Origin: Deuterostichococcus epilithicus
Taxonomy: Eukaryota; Chlorophyta; Trebouxiophyceae; Prasiolales; Stichococcaceae
Assembly: GCA_033439295.1 (NCBI GenBank)
Contig: JAVTLE010000021.1
Coordinates: forward strand, 1,364,009 to 1,428,008
Direction: 5' to 3'
DNA: 64,000 bases
This document shows positions 48,984-62,160 of the stretch, piece after piece. Each line of letters begins with the position of its first letter. Within the stretch, counting starts at the first letter, position 1. The notes under the pieces are model-generated. The model worked only from the letters and a program-made list of their open reading frames with translations, ran no database searches and was not told the origin of the DNA. Made by a program: the position numbers and the translations under genes.

Positions 48984-51900
48984 TCAGGCGCGGCGGCGGC
49001 CGCTGCCGCCAGAAGCATTGCGGCGTGTGCCGTTGCGCTTGTTGCCGCCGCCGCCGCCCGTGCCCTGCGTGAAGCTGAACTTGGTGGCGCGGCGCCCGCT
49101 GGAGTGCGGCACGCCATTGGCGACGTAGCCATTGCGGGAGGAGGCCTGTGCCAGCTCCAGCAGCGCGTCCTGCAACATTGCGTGGACATTACATGGTTTG
49201 AAAGTGAGGGTTTACGATGGTTTTTGCATGTGAGGCAACAGCGCGCTGCCTGCTCCCTGCGGCTGCAGCTTTCTTCAGGCCTGCAGCTGCTCCGATCCCC
49301 TTCCGGCTTGCAAGATGCTCCTTGGTCGCATGGCATGGGGCGCTGGCACACAAAGCCGATAGACCTGTATACCCTGCTTGGCAAAGGCAACGACCCCCAC
49401 AAAGGACACGGTTCGGCCAGCATGTGAGCCCACCTTATCAGGAATGTCGCGGAGGCGCTCCGCCCATGCATACCTGTGGGTGGCAACACCAACATCAGGA
49501 AGGCCGCCAATTTTTGGTTCCAATCCATTTTTCTGCATGGACACCATTGAAATGTGTTCTGCAACGATCAGCAGCCACTGCGGAGCCAACTGACTTGAAA
49601 GCCTGGACACACGCTCATGACGAGGTCCCCTAGCGTTGCCGCCAATATGTTGCCGACCCGGCAGCGTCCAGCCCCGGCAGCATCCAGCCTCAGACGCCAG
49701 CATGGCACGCAATGCAGCTCGGCCCAGATATTGCCTCGAGACTCACGGGTCGTCTGGGTCGGAGCCGTTGAAGGTGGCGCCAAAGGCGGGGCCGGTTGGG
49801 GGCGCAAAGCCGAGCGCTTCCTCAACGGCGGCCACCGCCGGGTCTACCGGTGGCGGCGCCTCGGGCAGCTCGCTGGTGTCGAATGGCGCCGCCTTTGCAT
49901 CCGCAGAGGCGCCGGTGTCGCCCAGGCCGTCGTACCGGCACTCCTCCACGACCACGTCCTTAACGCCCGGCTTCCGCCGCCGCAGCTGAGCCAGGAAGCA
50001 CAGCACAGCCTCAGGCGCGGCAACACGGCATTGGTCATGCATGACGCAGGGTCGACACGACCATCAGGTATTGGTTGGTGGGGCTCCAGAGCCATTCTTG
50101 ACCGGCCATCGCGTCCGGCCATCGCAGGACGAGAACACCAAGGGGAGGAACTGGGCATTGTGTCAATAGGGTTGCGTCCCTGTAGGTGCGCACCTGCACG
50201 ATGGGGTCCTTGCCGTGCAGCAGACAGTCCACAGAGTCCTCGACCCAGTGGGTGACCCAGCAGGCGCGCTCCCGCATCTCGATGACCAGCGGAAAGGTGG
50301 GCGGCGCCTTGCGCTCCAGGATGCTCTTCTGGGTGCCGCGCGCCCTCGCCTCCTCGTCACCTGCAGACCAAGGCTTGTCTCGTTGACCCCCACTTGACGG
50401 CGTGGTTGGTGTTGCTGCGTGTCGCTGCCACGAAGCGACGCCCTGCGGCCACGCACGCATGCAAGAGAGACGTCTGCGCGGCTTACACGCATCGGGGACA
50501 GCGCCCCTTGCGGCGGGGCTTGTAACAAGGCTCTGGCGGATGTGAAGCAGGCCTGGCGCACACGCGCGCGCAAGATAGACGTCTGCGCGGCTTACCCAGG
50601 GTGACGGAGCAGATGCCGCCGATGAGGTCTGAGAGCGTCGGGTTCTGCGCGCACGACACACGCTGCCGTCGCAGAGAGACGCAGAAATCCGCACTCTGCT
50701 TGCACCTCATGCTCTGACCGCAGCCTCTGGATGATCGTCTGCACGCAACTTGCAGCACGCAACAGTTACAGGCCTCTGCTCCACAGACAAACTACAAGCT
50801 GACACGAAACTCACCTTGATCAGGTTCTCCAGCAGCTGCCCATGGGCGGTGCCAACCAGCTGCACGCCGCGCTCGGCGATGCTGCGGCAGGCCAGCGCCT
50901 CCGCCTCAGTCCCGATCTCGTCCACGATGACGATCTCCGGCCTGTCAGACAGACCAGATCAATTCCTACTTGCCGCTGGCATCGGTGCTCCCAGAGCGTA
51001 GACTTTGCGTATATCAATTCGTTCCTGGACAGGAATGGCGCAGCAGGAAGCAGCGTGCCGCAGTAAGAAATGGGCCTGCGTGTGAGAAACCTCACATGTG
51101 GTTCTCGACTGCCTCCACCTGCAGTGTGGAATAGCGCGTTGTCAGCTTTACAGGCCCAGTCCCCCCCCAGGCTCGGTTCACCCAGGGTCTACACGCAGCT
51201 AGCCGCGCGGCAGCAGGCGAGGTGCGGCAGTGATAGCTTCAGGCTACGACCAGGGCCAGCTCACCATGACTCGGTGCTGCTGCGATGGATCTGGCACTTG
51301 CATGCGCCTCGCGCTGCCGATAGCGGGGTGCGGGACATCACCGTCGCCGCCTATCTCATTGGATGTGTCCACCTACGACGGAAGCAGGTGCAGTCGCGAT
51401 GTGATAGCCAGGTGCAGATCCAGGTGGACAAGGGTGAAGCAGCGAGCCAGCCAACGGATCGGCATGGCGCAGCGACGGAAGAGGAGGCTGCGCACGATTA
51501 CGACGCGTTTGTGGAGGTCGTCCGAGAGGACCCGCGCCATCTCCCTGCCGCACAGAAGCTGACATGTCAGCAGCAGGCGAGGGCGCTGCGGAGCGAATCA
51601 TGCTGGTAAGACACGTGAACTGCGTGAGATGCACGCAATGTGGTCTCCCTCACCTGATGACTGTCGTTTTGCCGACGCCAGGCCGCCCCAGGAACAGGAT
51701 GGAGTTTGGCACTGCACGGGGTCCAGATCACACTCAACCACACAGTCGGTCTAGGGCTGGCCTCGAGCTTGACGGTCTGCATCCGATGCCCTGTGTCTCC
51801 ACGAGCAGGCAGCAGAGCGAAGCAGGAGCAGCCGTAAATGCCTCAAGGCGTGCATGGACGCACCGTCGATCATGTCCCTGATCATGTCCATGTGGCCGGT

Positions 51901-53345
51901 CACCGCACGCCCCACACGGCAGGTCAGCCCTACCACCGTGCCCTTGCGGTTCCGCAGGGCAGAGATCCGGTGGAGGGTGCCCTGTGCATCGTAGACAGGT
52001 TGATTGAGCAGCGGAGAAAAGCGATGCAGCAACCCTGTCCAGGACAGGCTCGGGTAGGATACAAGCATGTTCCTGGGAGCAAAACAAAGCAAAGTGTGTC
52101 CACAAATCAGCTTGTGGATGCAGATTGCGATGTTTTCTCACCTGCACGCCTGCCCTGTTGTCGCCGCCAAACTCGCCGACTGCCTGCTCTGCTGCCTTCA
52201 AGTCCTCCCATGTGATCTGCGAAAGCAGATGTACATGTAAACCTGTGCCGTCAGGGCATGGAGCGCTATGCACAAGGAGGCGGCCCAGCCAGTCAGGCAA
52301 GACCAGGTTGCTGGCGCGCAGCTCACCTCCTCGTCACGGAGGTACTCGCCGCCCAGCACGCCCAAAAACCTGGCCTCTGGGCGGCGCCCCAGGTCCAGCA
52401 CGACCTGTGCGGAGATTTTGCGTGACTGTGTGCAGGTTGCCTGGCGAGCCAGGGGCTGATGCGGGAGGTGGGCCATGTGGGATGTGCAGCACACTGCCGT
52501 GCACGCGAGCCTTGCCTCGAGCAGGCTGGAGCGCTGAGGGTGGTTGACCAGGGGGCCCCTGATGTCTGGGGGCAGCACCTGCCAGGGGCGATGCGGCGGC
52601 GACGTGAGCGAGGGCATGGCTATGGCTGCAAAACCCTATGGTACAACGGAATAGGTCTGCATAATGTGCATGGCATGCACGCATTTGAAGCTACCTCCAG
52701 AAGCGCGTCGAGGTCGTCGCGCACTAGCACTGAGCCGTCCTCCTCCGGAAGGCACTCTGCCTGGCCGTCTGCTGCGGCTGCAAGCACGAGGGCACTGGTT
52801 CACGCACTGAAAGACGGTTTGAGGCCAGCTACTTGACGCACTGCCGCAGGGCTGCAATCACAGGGCCACGAACACAACGTGTCGATGGAGCAATATTGCG
52901 GCTTGTAATGACGATACCGAACGATATCAAGGCTGTACATAAGGGTGCGTGTGTCACGCGCTGCTGCGCTAGCCCTACCTGAGACAGGCAGGTCGCTTTT
53001 CAGGCCATCATGCTGCTGAGCGCGACACAACGATGCCGAAAAGGCGAAAGGCTCCTGACCGAGACCGCCGCACAGCCACCCGCGCTGCTGCTGCCGGCCT
53101 GTCCAGCTCGCTGCTGCCAAGCTGGGGGTGCTGACGTTGATAGGGCTGAAACATCGCCTGCAGGCAACACGAGAATGTTGAGAACCTTGCAATCTGATTG
53201 TTCGTTGCTGTGTGCAACGACGACGTCCGCCGAAGCGCCCTACGATTTGAATCCTGCATGAGACGTCGGTTCGCTCACCCTGCTTTACCCTCGCCAATCC
53301 GTAAAAGGCCTCGCTCACACTGCGGTGTCGTGCTGCGCCATCCAT
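48984..53345 (-). CDS. Ycf45/SpoIIIAA-like P-loop ATPase, probably plastid-targeted
   Basis: The closest families are plastid ycf45, bacterial SpoIIIAA and plant SPD1-type ATPases needed for plastid development. In order: [60 protein letters not shown], then [13 protein letters not shown]. Walker A follows as [12 protein letters not shown] (about 51690), then [15 protein letters not shown]. The conserved [18 protein letters not shown] is near 51350. Walker B lies in [16 protein letters not shown] (about 50930), then [29 protein letters not shown] and [13 protein letters not shown]. The C-terminus is Gly/Arg-rich ([18 protein letters not shown]), perhaps RNA-binding. One intron (52405-52515) appears to use a GC donor. 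The N-terminal exon, open from Met 53345, is Arg/Ser/Gln-rich and could be a transit peptide; its exact start and any extra intron are unresolved. Head-to-head with PIG-T. Confidence 0.88.
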
Positions 53346-53727
53346 GCTTCATGCCGTCAAAAGCAAAGCAGTCACCCAGCGGCCTGGGCTGGCAGCACTG
53401 CTGCGGTAGACGCGGGTCTCCTCTGCACCTCACGCACCCACCGATGCGATCCACAAGAGCAAAGTGCGCGAGGACGCTGCTGATGGAATCAGGGTTTCAG
53501 GGTGAGTTACTACTCAAGACGATGTGTCTGACGTTTTGAACCAGTCTCGTAGCATATTCGGGCCGAGGTGGGGTGGTGAGATCTTTGCGCTTTTCACATT
53601 GTCATGCCACATCAGCTGCCAGTGGCACTGCACAACCCCCTTGTCGTCCCGCACAGCAGCAGCAGCGACATGCCATTGCACTCAGCTGATAGCATGACCA
53701 GTCAGGAGGCTTCTCTGGACGTGCTCC
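53346..53727. promoter_or_regulatory. Shared upstream region of ycf45-like and PIG-T genes
   Basis: About 380 bp between diverging starts, less if the ycf45-like gene begins at an alternative Met at 53352. No obvious promoter motif. Confidence 0.35.
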
Positions 53728-56619
53728 ATGCAGGTTCTGACTGCCCTGCTTGCCTTCGCTTGCCTGGCTTCTGTGTGTGCGACGGCACCCAGGCCCGCGC
53801 CGGAGACGTTCTCTGAAGAACTGCTGCTGCGACCATTGCCGTCCGGATTGGTAGCGGTACGCTTCAAGACTGAAACTGTGTCGATGAACGGGGTGGCAAT
53901 TGCGTGTCATCTGTAACGTTTTCATTGTCATTGATGCTGCATCAGCCTGAAGCGGCGCCGCCGCACCGGTGCAGGCGCACTTCCATTTCCAGTCCGAAGG
54001 TTCTGCCGGGAGCAGCCACACGCTCTTCCCACGCGTCGTCGATCAGCTTGCTGCGTCCGCGGAGGTGTCGGAGTTCCATCTGTCACTGACCCAAGGGCGC
54101 TGGGTGAGGCCGGCGCTGCGCGGTGCCTTGATGAGACCTTCCTTTGCTGCTTGTTGCCATCGAATGTGCACACTGGATCGCGACCGGTGCAGCCTCCTGA
54201 GAAGGATACTGCTGGTGGACTGCAGCGCGCCGCGCGCTGGGGCCGCCCGCCGCTGCCGGCGCCGCCCGCCGGGGCGCAGCTGCGGGCGCGCTTGCGGCAC
54301 AGAGCGGCGTCGCAGGTGGAGCTCTTTCAGCAGCTGCTCGGTTGCAAGCCTGCAAGACTGCTTGCTGCTTCCAAGTGACCGAAGCGCAGCCGCAGACAGG
54401 CGGTGAAGTAGTTGACGGCGTCGCAGGAGGCGCGGAATCCATGGCGCCTGCTTGCACACGGGCTGAGCGGCATCTTCTGCGGCTCGCTCAACTTCCTGGA
54501 CTCCGCCGAGCACACCGCCCAGCCGGCATTCACCTTCCAATCAGACGCACAGCTCGGCAATGACGGGTGCGCGATTGCTGCATCGGAGGTTAATGGCAGA
54601 TGAAGGCGTGTAATTGCTGCTGCCCCATCAGGCCCGCAACACCACACTCGCCAATGCAGAACATGTCACGATAGCGGTGCTGGCCACTGACACAGGCCCG
54701 GGTGGACATACGGCGTGATGCCGCGGGAGGCATTGTGCACCGAGAACCTGACACCCTGGCTGCGGCTGCTACCGTGCCGTGAGGCGGCCGGCCTGGCTGC
54801 GCTGCTGCATGGGCCGACGGTGTTCTCCTCGCCGTTCACCTCGCTCACGGCGACGCTGATCGCGACGCCGGACGGCGTCGGCGGCACTCGGCTGGCGCTG
54901 GCGCAGACGCTGACGCTGCTGCTGCAGGCCAATTCTTCCACGGCCGGCTGGAGCCTGGCGGCCCTGTTCGGCGCCGAGGCAGGCGCCGCCTGCCCACTGG
55001 CCGACCGCAGCAGGGTGCATGTGGAGCTGCCATGGGACGTGCAGCAGCAGCCGGGCGGCGCGGATGCAGGCGACAACGCAAAGCAGGCGGCGCGGCAGCT
55101 GGGCGTGTCTCCGCCGCCGGTGGCAGTCAACTTCCGGGCAGGCGCCGCCATTCTTGAGTACTCGCTGCCATCCGCCCCGGCAGCAGCGCCGCTGCGCATC
55201 AGCCAGCGCCGCGGGCCGCCGGTGAATGACCGCGCAGTCGGCGGCCAGCCATCCCTGGCCGTTCACAGGTGTGCCAATGATACCTTCTCTAAGGCCCTGT
55301 CCAACCGCAAAGTACTTATCTGTTTTCGCAACCTCCTTCTCCAAGCCATCTCCAGTAACTCTGCTGATGGATGCTCGCGGAGCCTAAATTCGAAGTGTGC
55401 GATGCAGGCACGTGATCGGCAGAGGCGAGGAGCGCGGCCGCATCGTACTCAGCGTCGATCTCGATCAGGCATGGGTGCAGACAGCAGCAGCGAGCCATCA
55501 ACAGGGTAGCGGCACCGCAGACGCCCAGCTGTGCGCCCTGCAAGTCGTGCCCTGGTGGGCGCAACTGTGGCTGCACACGCTCCGGCTGACCTATAACGGC
55601 CAGGTGAAATACGTCGCTCGAGGCCTACGATTCAACCGCTGTGGGCTGGTTCGCTGATGCTTTGAAAGCACAATCAACAGGGAGGTTGTCGCATTGAAGT
55701 TCAGTCACAATTGATATCTTGCATTTCTCACCATCTCACCACAGATCCTGGCTGCAGGATGTCGCCCTGGACGAGGCTGTGGTGCAGCGGCGCATTTTGC
55801 CCGCAGAGGACCGCCGGTCGCCCGCGCAGCTGGAGCTGTGCCTCTCCGTGCCCCACGGCACTCAGACGCTCACGATGAGCATCGACTTCCAAAAAGCCTT
55901 CCTGACAGTGTTTGAGCACCCGCCGGACGCCTCCAGGTAGGATTTTGAGGCACTATGTTGCTGGACAGGCACCTGGCTGCGCATGGCGCACTGACGGTGT
56001 CATGGCACCACTGCGTCAAGCATTCGCCTCTGAAGGTGTTCGCCGTGCCCCAGGGGCCTGGACCTGCCGGCGGCCATAGTGACGCTGTTGCCAGCAGGCG
56101 GTCACGCGCCACAGCCGGATGTGCCGCCGCTGAGCAGCTCACTATTTGGGCATATGCGGGAGCAGATCCTCGAGCAGGTGCGGCGCAGCAAGCTGCACTC
56201 GCTCATTCTGCTGCTGTTCCTGCTGCCCTTCAGGATTACTCTGTACCTAGTCGTGGACATTGCATACATAGAGCGCAGCGGCCCGCGACTCCACCCCATC
56301 TGGCATGTCTTGTATGTGACAGGTGGCGAGCGAGGGCGCCGTGGTCCAGCTGGCGCAGCCCGACTTCAGCATGCCCTACAATGTGTGCTGCCTGACGAGC
56401 ACGGTGCTAGCCGTGTATCTGGGCGCGATGCTGAACACGGTGCTACGCCGCCAGGCGCCGCAGCTATCGGAACAGCAGGCAGCTGCGGCCGCGCGCCGGC
56501 GCAAGCTGCGCGTGGCAGCCGTGCTGGTGGCCTTTGGCGGCGCCGCTGTGTATCTGGACAAGGGGCTCCAGGCCGGGTTGAGGAAACAGCTGCAGTTGCT
56601 GGGATTGGTGCTGGCATAA
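53728..56619 (+). CDS. PIGT: GPI transamidase subunit PIG-T (GPI16)
   Basis: PIG-T is an ER membrane subunit of the complex that swaps a protein's C-terminal signal for a GPI anchor. Met 53728 opens a clear signal peptide, MQVLTALLAFACLASVCA, then FSEELLLRPLPSGLVAVRF, the family's N-terminal block. Next come HTLFPRVVDQL and FHLSLTQGRW. The exon near 54480 gives GIFCGSLNFLDS. The long exon near 54720-55270 has the family's REALCTENLTPWLRLLPCR and LFGPxxxx-like HGPTVFSSPFTSLTA. Later, RSWLQDVALDEAVVQR-region and MSIDFQKAFLTVFEHPPDA. The final exon reads LAQPDFSMPYNVCCLTSTVL, a very typical PIG-T transmembrane block, and ends at TAA 56617-56619 with a basic Ala-rich tail and a second hydrophobic stretch. 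About nine exons; those between 53900 and 54400 are the least certain. Confidence 0.9.
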
Positions 56620-56893
56620 GTTGGCCGGAATGGGATGTCATTTGTGCGTGTGAGGTGCTTGTTGCGAGGCTGGATCTGTGAAGACTTGAGTGTGATGGGT
56701 CCGAGAATGCCTCCTCGAAAAAATGTCTTCACACTCGCCACTATGCACAGCCCAACGACTGTCAAAGGCAGGTGTCTGTCACTGCATCCAACCTGACACA
56801 CGCTACCAGTGGGTCCTGATGTCGCGGCTCTCGGGACCTCTTCTGCTCGCCACATCGCCGCAGGCGCTGCTGTTCGCTGCTGCGCCCGGCGCA
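56620..56893. other. Tail-to-tail gap between PIG-T and RPT5 genes
   Basis: 274 bp of converging 3' untranslated sequence with nothing else recognisable. Confidence 0.5.
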
Positions 56894-59688
56894 TCAGGCG
56901 TACATGATGCCCAGGTTGGCCTTCTTCTTGGCTTGCACCTGCACGATGCCTTCGTTGAAGTCCTCGTGGTTGACCTCCAGCGCGTCGCGCCGCAGCGCCA
57001 GCATGCCCGCCTCCACGCACACGGCCTTGAGCTGCGCCGCATTGAAGTCGTCCGTCCCCCGCGCCAGCTCCTCGAAGTTGACGTCCGGCCTGTGTCGTGG
57101 ACATCAGCCGGGTGTTTGCCAATCACGACAATTTGATTGAGACAAGCAGAATGACCAAAGCAACGGGTGTGGCAGTACGATGGTAAGCCACCTGGTGTGC
57201 GAACCAGGCATTGGAATCTCATGGTGGTGGTGGTGGGGGGGGGCATCCGAAGAAGCACACAACAGAACCGACACCCTACATGCCGCCAGACAATAGAACC
57301 GAGCAGCTCGCTGCGCAGGCACAGCACAGGCAGCGCAGGAAGGTGCTTTCATTAGTGTACGTCTGCGTTTGCAGGGGCAGCCGGGCAGCAGCGCACCCGA
57401 CATTCATCTTGCGGGAGTGGATCTGCAGGATCTTGGCGCGCGCATCCTCGTTGGGGTGAGGGAACTCCACCTTGCGGTCCAGCCGCCCCGAGCGCATCAG
57501 CGCCGGGTCCAGGATGTCTGCCCTGTTGGTCGCCGCGATGACCTGCGACGCAATGACAGCTGATGAAGGGATTGCATGCATAGCCTGCGTTTGGCATGCA
57601 GGAAGTGTGTGGACCAGTGGCATCGATGCGCGCCAGGGCTCAGATGTGCAACCCGGCAGTCTGCCGGCCGCCTGCACAAAGGGCTGCAGCAGGCCAGCGA
57701 GACGCAACAACGCATGCCGAAGCAGGTTGGGTCTTCGCAAAGTGCGCGACCCACCTTGATGCTCTCCTCGCTGCCGAAGCCGTCCAGCTGGTTGAGCAGC
57801 TCCAGCATGGTGCGCTGCACCTCCCGGTCGCCGGACAGCTCGCTGTCGAAGCGCTTGGTGCCGATGGCATCGATCTCGTCGATGAAGATGATGGCCGGCG
57901 CCTTTTCCTTCGCGAGGGCGAAGGCATCGCGCACCTGGAGCCGCGGCCAGGCACAACGTGCGTCAACATGGCCCATATTCAAACTCTGCAGAGTGCAGGT
58001 GCGGCGCTATCACTTACTAGTGATGCTCTGCATATAACTGGTGCGCGGTAGCAGGGCAGCACATCAGAAATTAATCGGAGAGCTACATGTGGCAAGGCCG
58101 GAAACCGTTTGCGCACCAGCTTGGCGCCGTCGCCGATGAACATCTGCACCAGCTGCGGGCCCGCCAGCTTGAGGAAGGTGGCGTTCGTCTGGGCGGCGCA
58201 CGCGCGCGCAAGCAGCGTCTTGCCGGTGCCCGGCGGCCCGTACAGCAGCACACCTGTTGCGCAGGATACAAGACTCGCTGGCTACTCATCCTTCGGCCGT
58301 ATCTAGAGATCCAGACATGGCCAGGCCGACCGCCACCACGCGTGCTGATAGGCAGTGGCACCTCGCCTATCAACGGGGACGAGCGGTCTTTGCGAGCCGC
58401 GTCTATTCAGGAGACGCAGTCGTGCTCAGCGGCAGCAGGTGCCTGTTACTGGCGGCAGGTGAGGAGCGACTCGGAAGCCGCACCCTTGGGCGGCCGGATG
58501 CCGAGCGCCTTGAACTTGTCCTTGTGCGTGACGGGCAGCACGATGGCCTCCACCAGCTCCTTGATCTGCTTGTCTAGGCCCCCCACGTCCGAGTAGTCCT
58601 CGCTCGGCTTTTCGTCCACCTGTAGGCAAATCGTCAGGTAGTCATCTTAGTGACTCACTCAGCACGCCGGCAGCATGCATGGCATGTATACGTGGAGGCG
58701 GCCCTGGTCTGCCCTCCATGCCCTTGCATTCGAGCCGTCCTGGTTGGCAACTCGAGGGGCGGCGCGATCAGGCCTGCTAACACTCAAGAAAGTCCTGACA
58801 CTCAGAGTCCTGACAGCAATTCCATGACATCGGTGCATGGACAGGTCGGACTGATGCTGACTCGATGGACAGCCAATCTACCATTGGCGGCGCTCAATGC
58901 AACCCACCTCCATGGCCTTGACGCGGGAGTCGTACTCCGCCGGCAGCGTGTCCAGGATTAGGTAGCTGTCCTTGTTGACGCCCACCAGGTCGCCGGGTTT
59001 CAGCTTGTCCGCATCCACCAGGCCCACCACCGGCAGGAAGATGGTCTGCCGCGTGCTGGTTTTGAGCACCACGCACTTGCCCTGCCGCTGCGCGTCCAGG
59101 TCCACTGCCGCGCCATCCTCCTGCGCGCATGCCGGCTTTCACGCTTGCGGCATTGCTTGCACATGCTTGACTGTTATAGAACGAGCATCGCTCCCAGCCT
59201 GAAACCCCAGTTTGAGAGTGCTGAGGCAGCCCAACCTCCGCGCATAGAGCCCTGCCATCTTGACCAAAGGACCCGGGCACAGGCATGCAGCGCAGGCCGC
59301 CGCGCTACTGATACGGCAGCGGTTGCCAACTCCTTGCGCCCCGGGAGTGCGGCTGATGCGATGCCTCGGCGGATCTGCTTTGCCAACTGGCGTTTCGCCC
59401 ACATGGAAATGCTGTGCCCACCTCCTCGTCATCCGGGCTGACGTCCAAGATTTCCACCACGTTGCCAACGAGGTATGGCAGCTGGTTGCTGAGCTTAATT
59501 TTCTCCTTGTTCTCCTTTATCTTCTCCTTCAGCCCATTCTGCTCCAACCCCAGCCGCGTGCTCTCGTCCTTGAGCACCCGGATCTCGTTGTCCAACAGCC
59601 TGCTCCGCCGTTTGAGGTCGTCGGCGGACATGGAGAGAAATTCGTCTGGGAGAGCATCCGGCCCCTGGTCCTCAAACACGTCCTCCAT
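56894..59688 (-). CDS. RPT5: 26S proteasome regulatory ATPase RPT5
   Basis: RPT5 (PSMC3/S6a) is one of six AAA ATPases at the base of the 19S particle that unfold substrates and open the 20S gate. Met 59688 starts [20 protein letters not shown] and an N-terminal coiled coil ([33 protein letters not shown]). The OB part has [20 protein letters not shown]. The AAA domain has [20 protein letters not shown], Walker [19 protein letters not shown], Walker [35 protein letters not shown], and [16 protein letters not shown]. It ends NLGIMYA, a hydrophobic-Tyr-X tail that docks into the 20S alpha ring. The gene is complete with about eight exons. It diverges from the GDT1-like gene and converges with PIG-T. 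No residue expected for activity is missing. Confidence 0.96.
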
Positions 59689-60439
59689 GGCTGCTGAACC
59701 TGCCTGAGTTGCCAGGCAGCGCCTGACACAACCTAGACAAGGCCTTAAGGATGTCGCTGTGCTGAATGGCTGGTCACTTGCTGATGCCAGTCCCCGGGAG
59801 CACAACAGACTTCGAAGTGTGTGAGGCAGAGGCTCGAATGAGACACGATGCTGCCTTCGCAAACGAGATCCTCAATGCCTGGCGCCAATGAGCGCAACAG
59901 ATGTCGCGAGTCAACCGGTCGCTAGTAGATTCTCGTCCAGACCAGTAGACAAGACAGAGACCTTCAGCGCAGCTGCTGCGCGGCAGATGATCATGCAAGT
60001 TCACACGAGAATGTGGAGGGTGTGCGGAACTGACTGTGACTGCATCGCGCTTGCTGAGTCGCTGGGCATTGGCAAATGCATCGGGCACCTCGCTCATGAC
60101 TTTGCTCAACACCCTTTCCCGGGAGCTGATGTGGACGGGACAGCGCAGGTTGAGCGCTGTGTTGGGCCAGTGTTTGCCTTGCCCTTGCTCGATCGATTTG
60201 GGATTTCCGCGGTGCTGTGGTGACCGTGGTAACAGTGCCGCAAGTGGCACTCTTTGTGTCGCAATCTTCACCTGCAGAGGGGTAATGCACATGCAGAGTG
60301 TACGACATTCGAGCCTTGCGGGGTCGAGGTGAGATCCAGAACCACTCGGCCTCCACGCAGAGCCTCGGTGCACCACTGGCAGGAGGCCCGGAACTCAACT
60401 TGCAGGATGTTCCATGCTCAATTCCTGTGGCGACGCTGC
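59689..60439. promoter_or_regulatory. Head-to-head region between RPT5 and GDT1-like genes
   Basis: 751 bp between diverging starts. Frames of 100-200 codons are present on both strands but none resembles a known protein or splices well. It likely carries both promoters; the 5' end of the GDT1-like gene may extend into it. Confidence 0.35.
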
Positions 60440-62160
60440 ATGCAGGCTGCAGGGCAGCTGCGATCTGCATGCGCCGGTGAGAGGCTTGCTACGTACGACG
60501 TACAAGACTCGCACCCTTCCGGCGCCATGCAGCACGCATGAAGGGGTCTCTAGCGCTGCATCAGGTGCGGACAGCAGCCGCTTGGCACCCGTGCAGCAGC
60601 TGGTTCTCATCTGCAAGCTCGTCCACCCTGTCTGGCATCAGATGTTAGGAGGAAACTTGTGCAGAGTGAGACTTGCCTGCTGTTTGCAGGGTCGCGGCTA
60701 TGCGGACAAGCAAGCCCGCTGAAGGGCGGGTGTAGGCTGGCGGGCGCGGCGAGGTGTCAGGCGAGCGTCGGCGACACGTCGATGCCGCCTGCGAGGCCGC
60801 CAGAACTGGAGCGGTGAGCGAGAGCATGTGCTTGGCGTCTGGTTCAGTGCTAGAGCTTTCTTGAAATCGATCCATTCGTGCTCCTTCGTGATCTGCCATG
60901 ACAGACTTGGGAGCTGGGATCGACATGCAGGAAATCGAGGAGCGGGCTTTGGACAGCTGCACTGGCAGTGGGGGTGGCAGCGGCAGCACTCTACTCGTAC
61001 CAGCAAGGCTACACAGCACTGGCCAAGGTCAGTTAGCCTTCATGCCATGAGGGACGCGCATGTTGCAGCAATCAGCACACGCTGCTTAGCGAATGTGTTG
61101 ACCCTACTGCAGGACTACTTTGCCAAGACGCAGCTGGGCCGGTCTGGCTTCCCCGCGGCATTCTCCCTCATCTTCCTGTCGGAGATCGGCGACAAAACAT
61201 TTTTCATCGCGGCGCTGCTCGCGGCCAAGTTTGGTCGCTGGCTCAGCTTCAGCGCATCGGTGCTGTCGCTGTCGGTAATGACCATCGTGTCGGTGGCCAT
61301 CGGGCAGTCCTTCCGGCATGTGCCAGAGTTCCTGAAGAGCGGCCTGCCCATCGGCGAGTGGGCGTCTGTCGCCCTGCTCATCTACTTTGGCATTCGCACC
61401 ATCAAGGTGCGCAATCATCGCCTTTTTCTTCCTTACCATCAACTCCCCCGCTAAATCCTGCCCTCAGCCAGTACCGTGGCTCTGCAGCCCGCTGTGCTCG
61501 AGCATCACCAGACTTGCAGTCAAGACCATGCCACGCATGCAGTCACCTAGAACACCCTGGAAACACCAAACCCTCTAAAATTCGGTTGCACATGGAAACA
61601 GGATGCATGGGATACAGAGGAGGGTGGCGAGGGCGAGGAGCTGGTGGGCGCCAAAGACTCGGTGGATGCCGCGGAGGCCAGCGGCCGTATCAGCGGCACC
61701 ACGACGTGGCAGGCCTTTGTGCAGGTCGCGACGCTCATCTTCCTCGCTGAGTGGGGCGACCGCTCGATGCTGGCCACCATCGTGCTGGCCGTCTCCCAGT
61801 CGCCCGTCGGTGAGCATTGCGAGCAACGATTGCAATTTTGGGCGTCGCCCAAGTGCTGTGCTTGGCAAGCTTTGCTTGACGGCTGACCTTGTGTTGCTTG
61901 ACGCGCTGTCGTCATGTGCTTCACCTGCATAAGTGGTGCTTGAACCATCATGTGCGATTTGAAGGTCTGGCCATGTTCCTGTTGTGCATCGTCTTGCAGG
62001 CGTGGCCACCGGCGCAATTGTTGGCCATGCCGTTGCCACATTGATCGCTGTTGTGGGCGGCGCATTTGCTTCAAAGTACCTCTCCGAGAAGACCATTGGA
62101 TACGTCGGCGGATTCCTGTTCCTGGCCTTTGCCGCGGCCACACTGCTGGGAGTGTACTGA
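60440..62160 (+). CDS. GDT1/PAM71-type (UPF0016, TMEM165) cation transporter
   Basis: Family members move Mn2+ or Ca2+ across Golgi or chloroplast membranes; the plant plastid forms (PAM71, CMT1) supply Mn to photosystem II. Both signature blocks are present: LIFLSEIGDKTFFIAALLA (about 61168) and LIFLAEWGDRSMLATIVLA (about 61737), each with the ExGD(K/R)(T/S) motif. They lie in two homologous halves separated by a loop with GEELVGAKDSVDAAEA. The protein ends ATLLGVY at TGA 62158-62160. My best N-terminus is Met 60440 (MQAAGQLRSACAG), joined in phase to an Arg/Cys/Ser-rich exon near 60691 and then to KSRSGLWTAALAVGVAAAAL and YSYQQGYTALAK. That leader looks like a plastid transit peptide plus a hydrophobic segment. 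Other upstream Met codons exist, so the start is provisional; the transporter body is certain. Confidence 0.87.
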
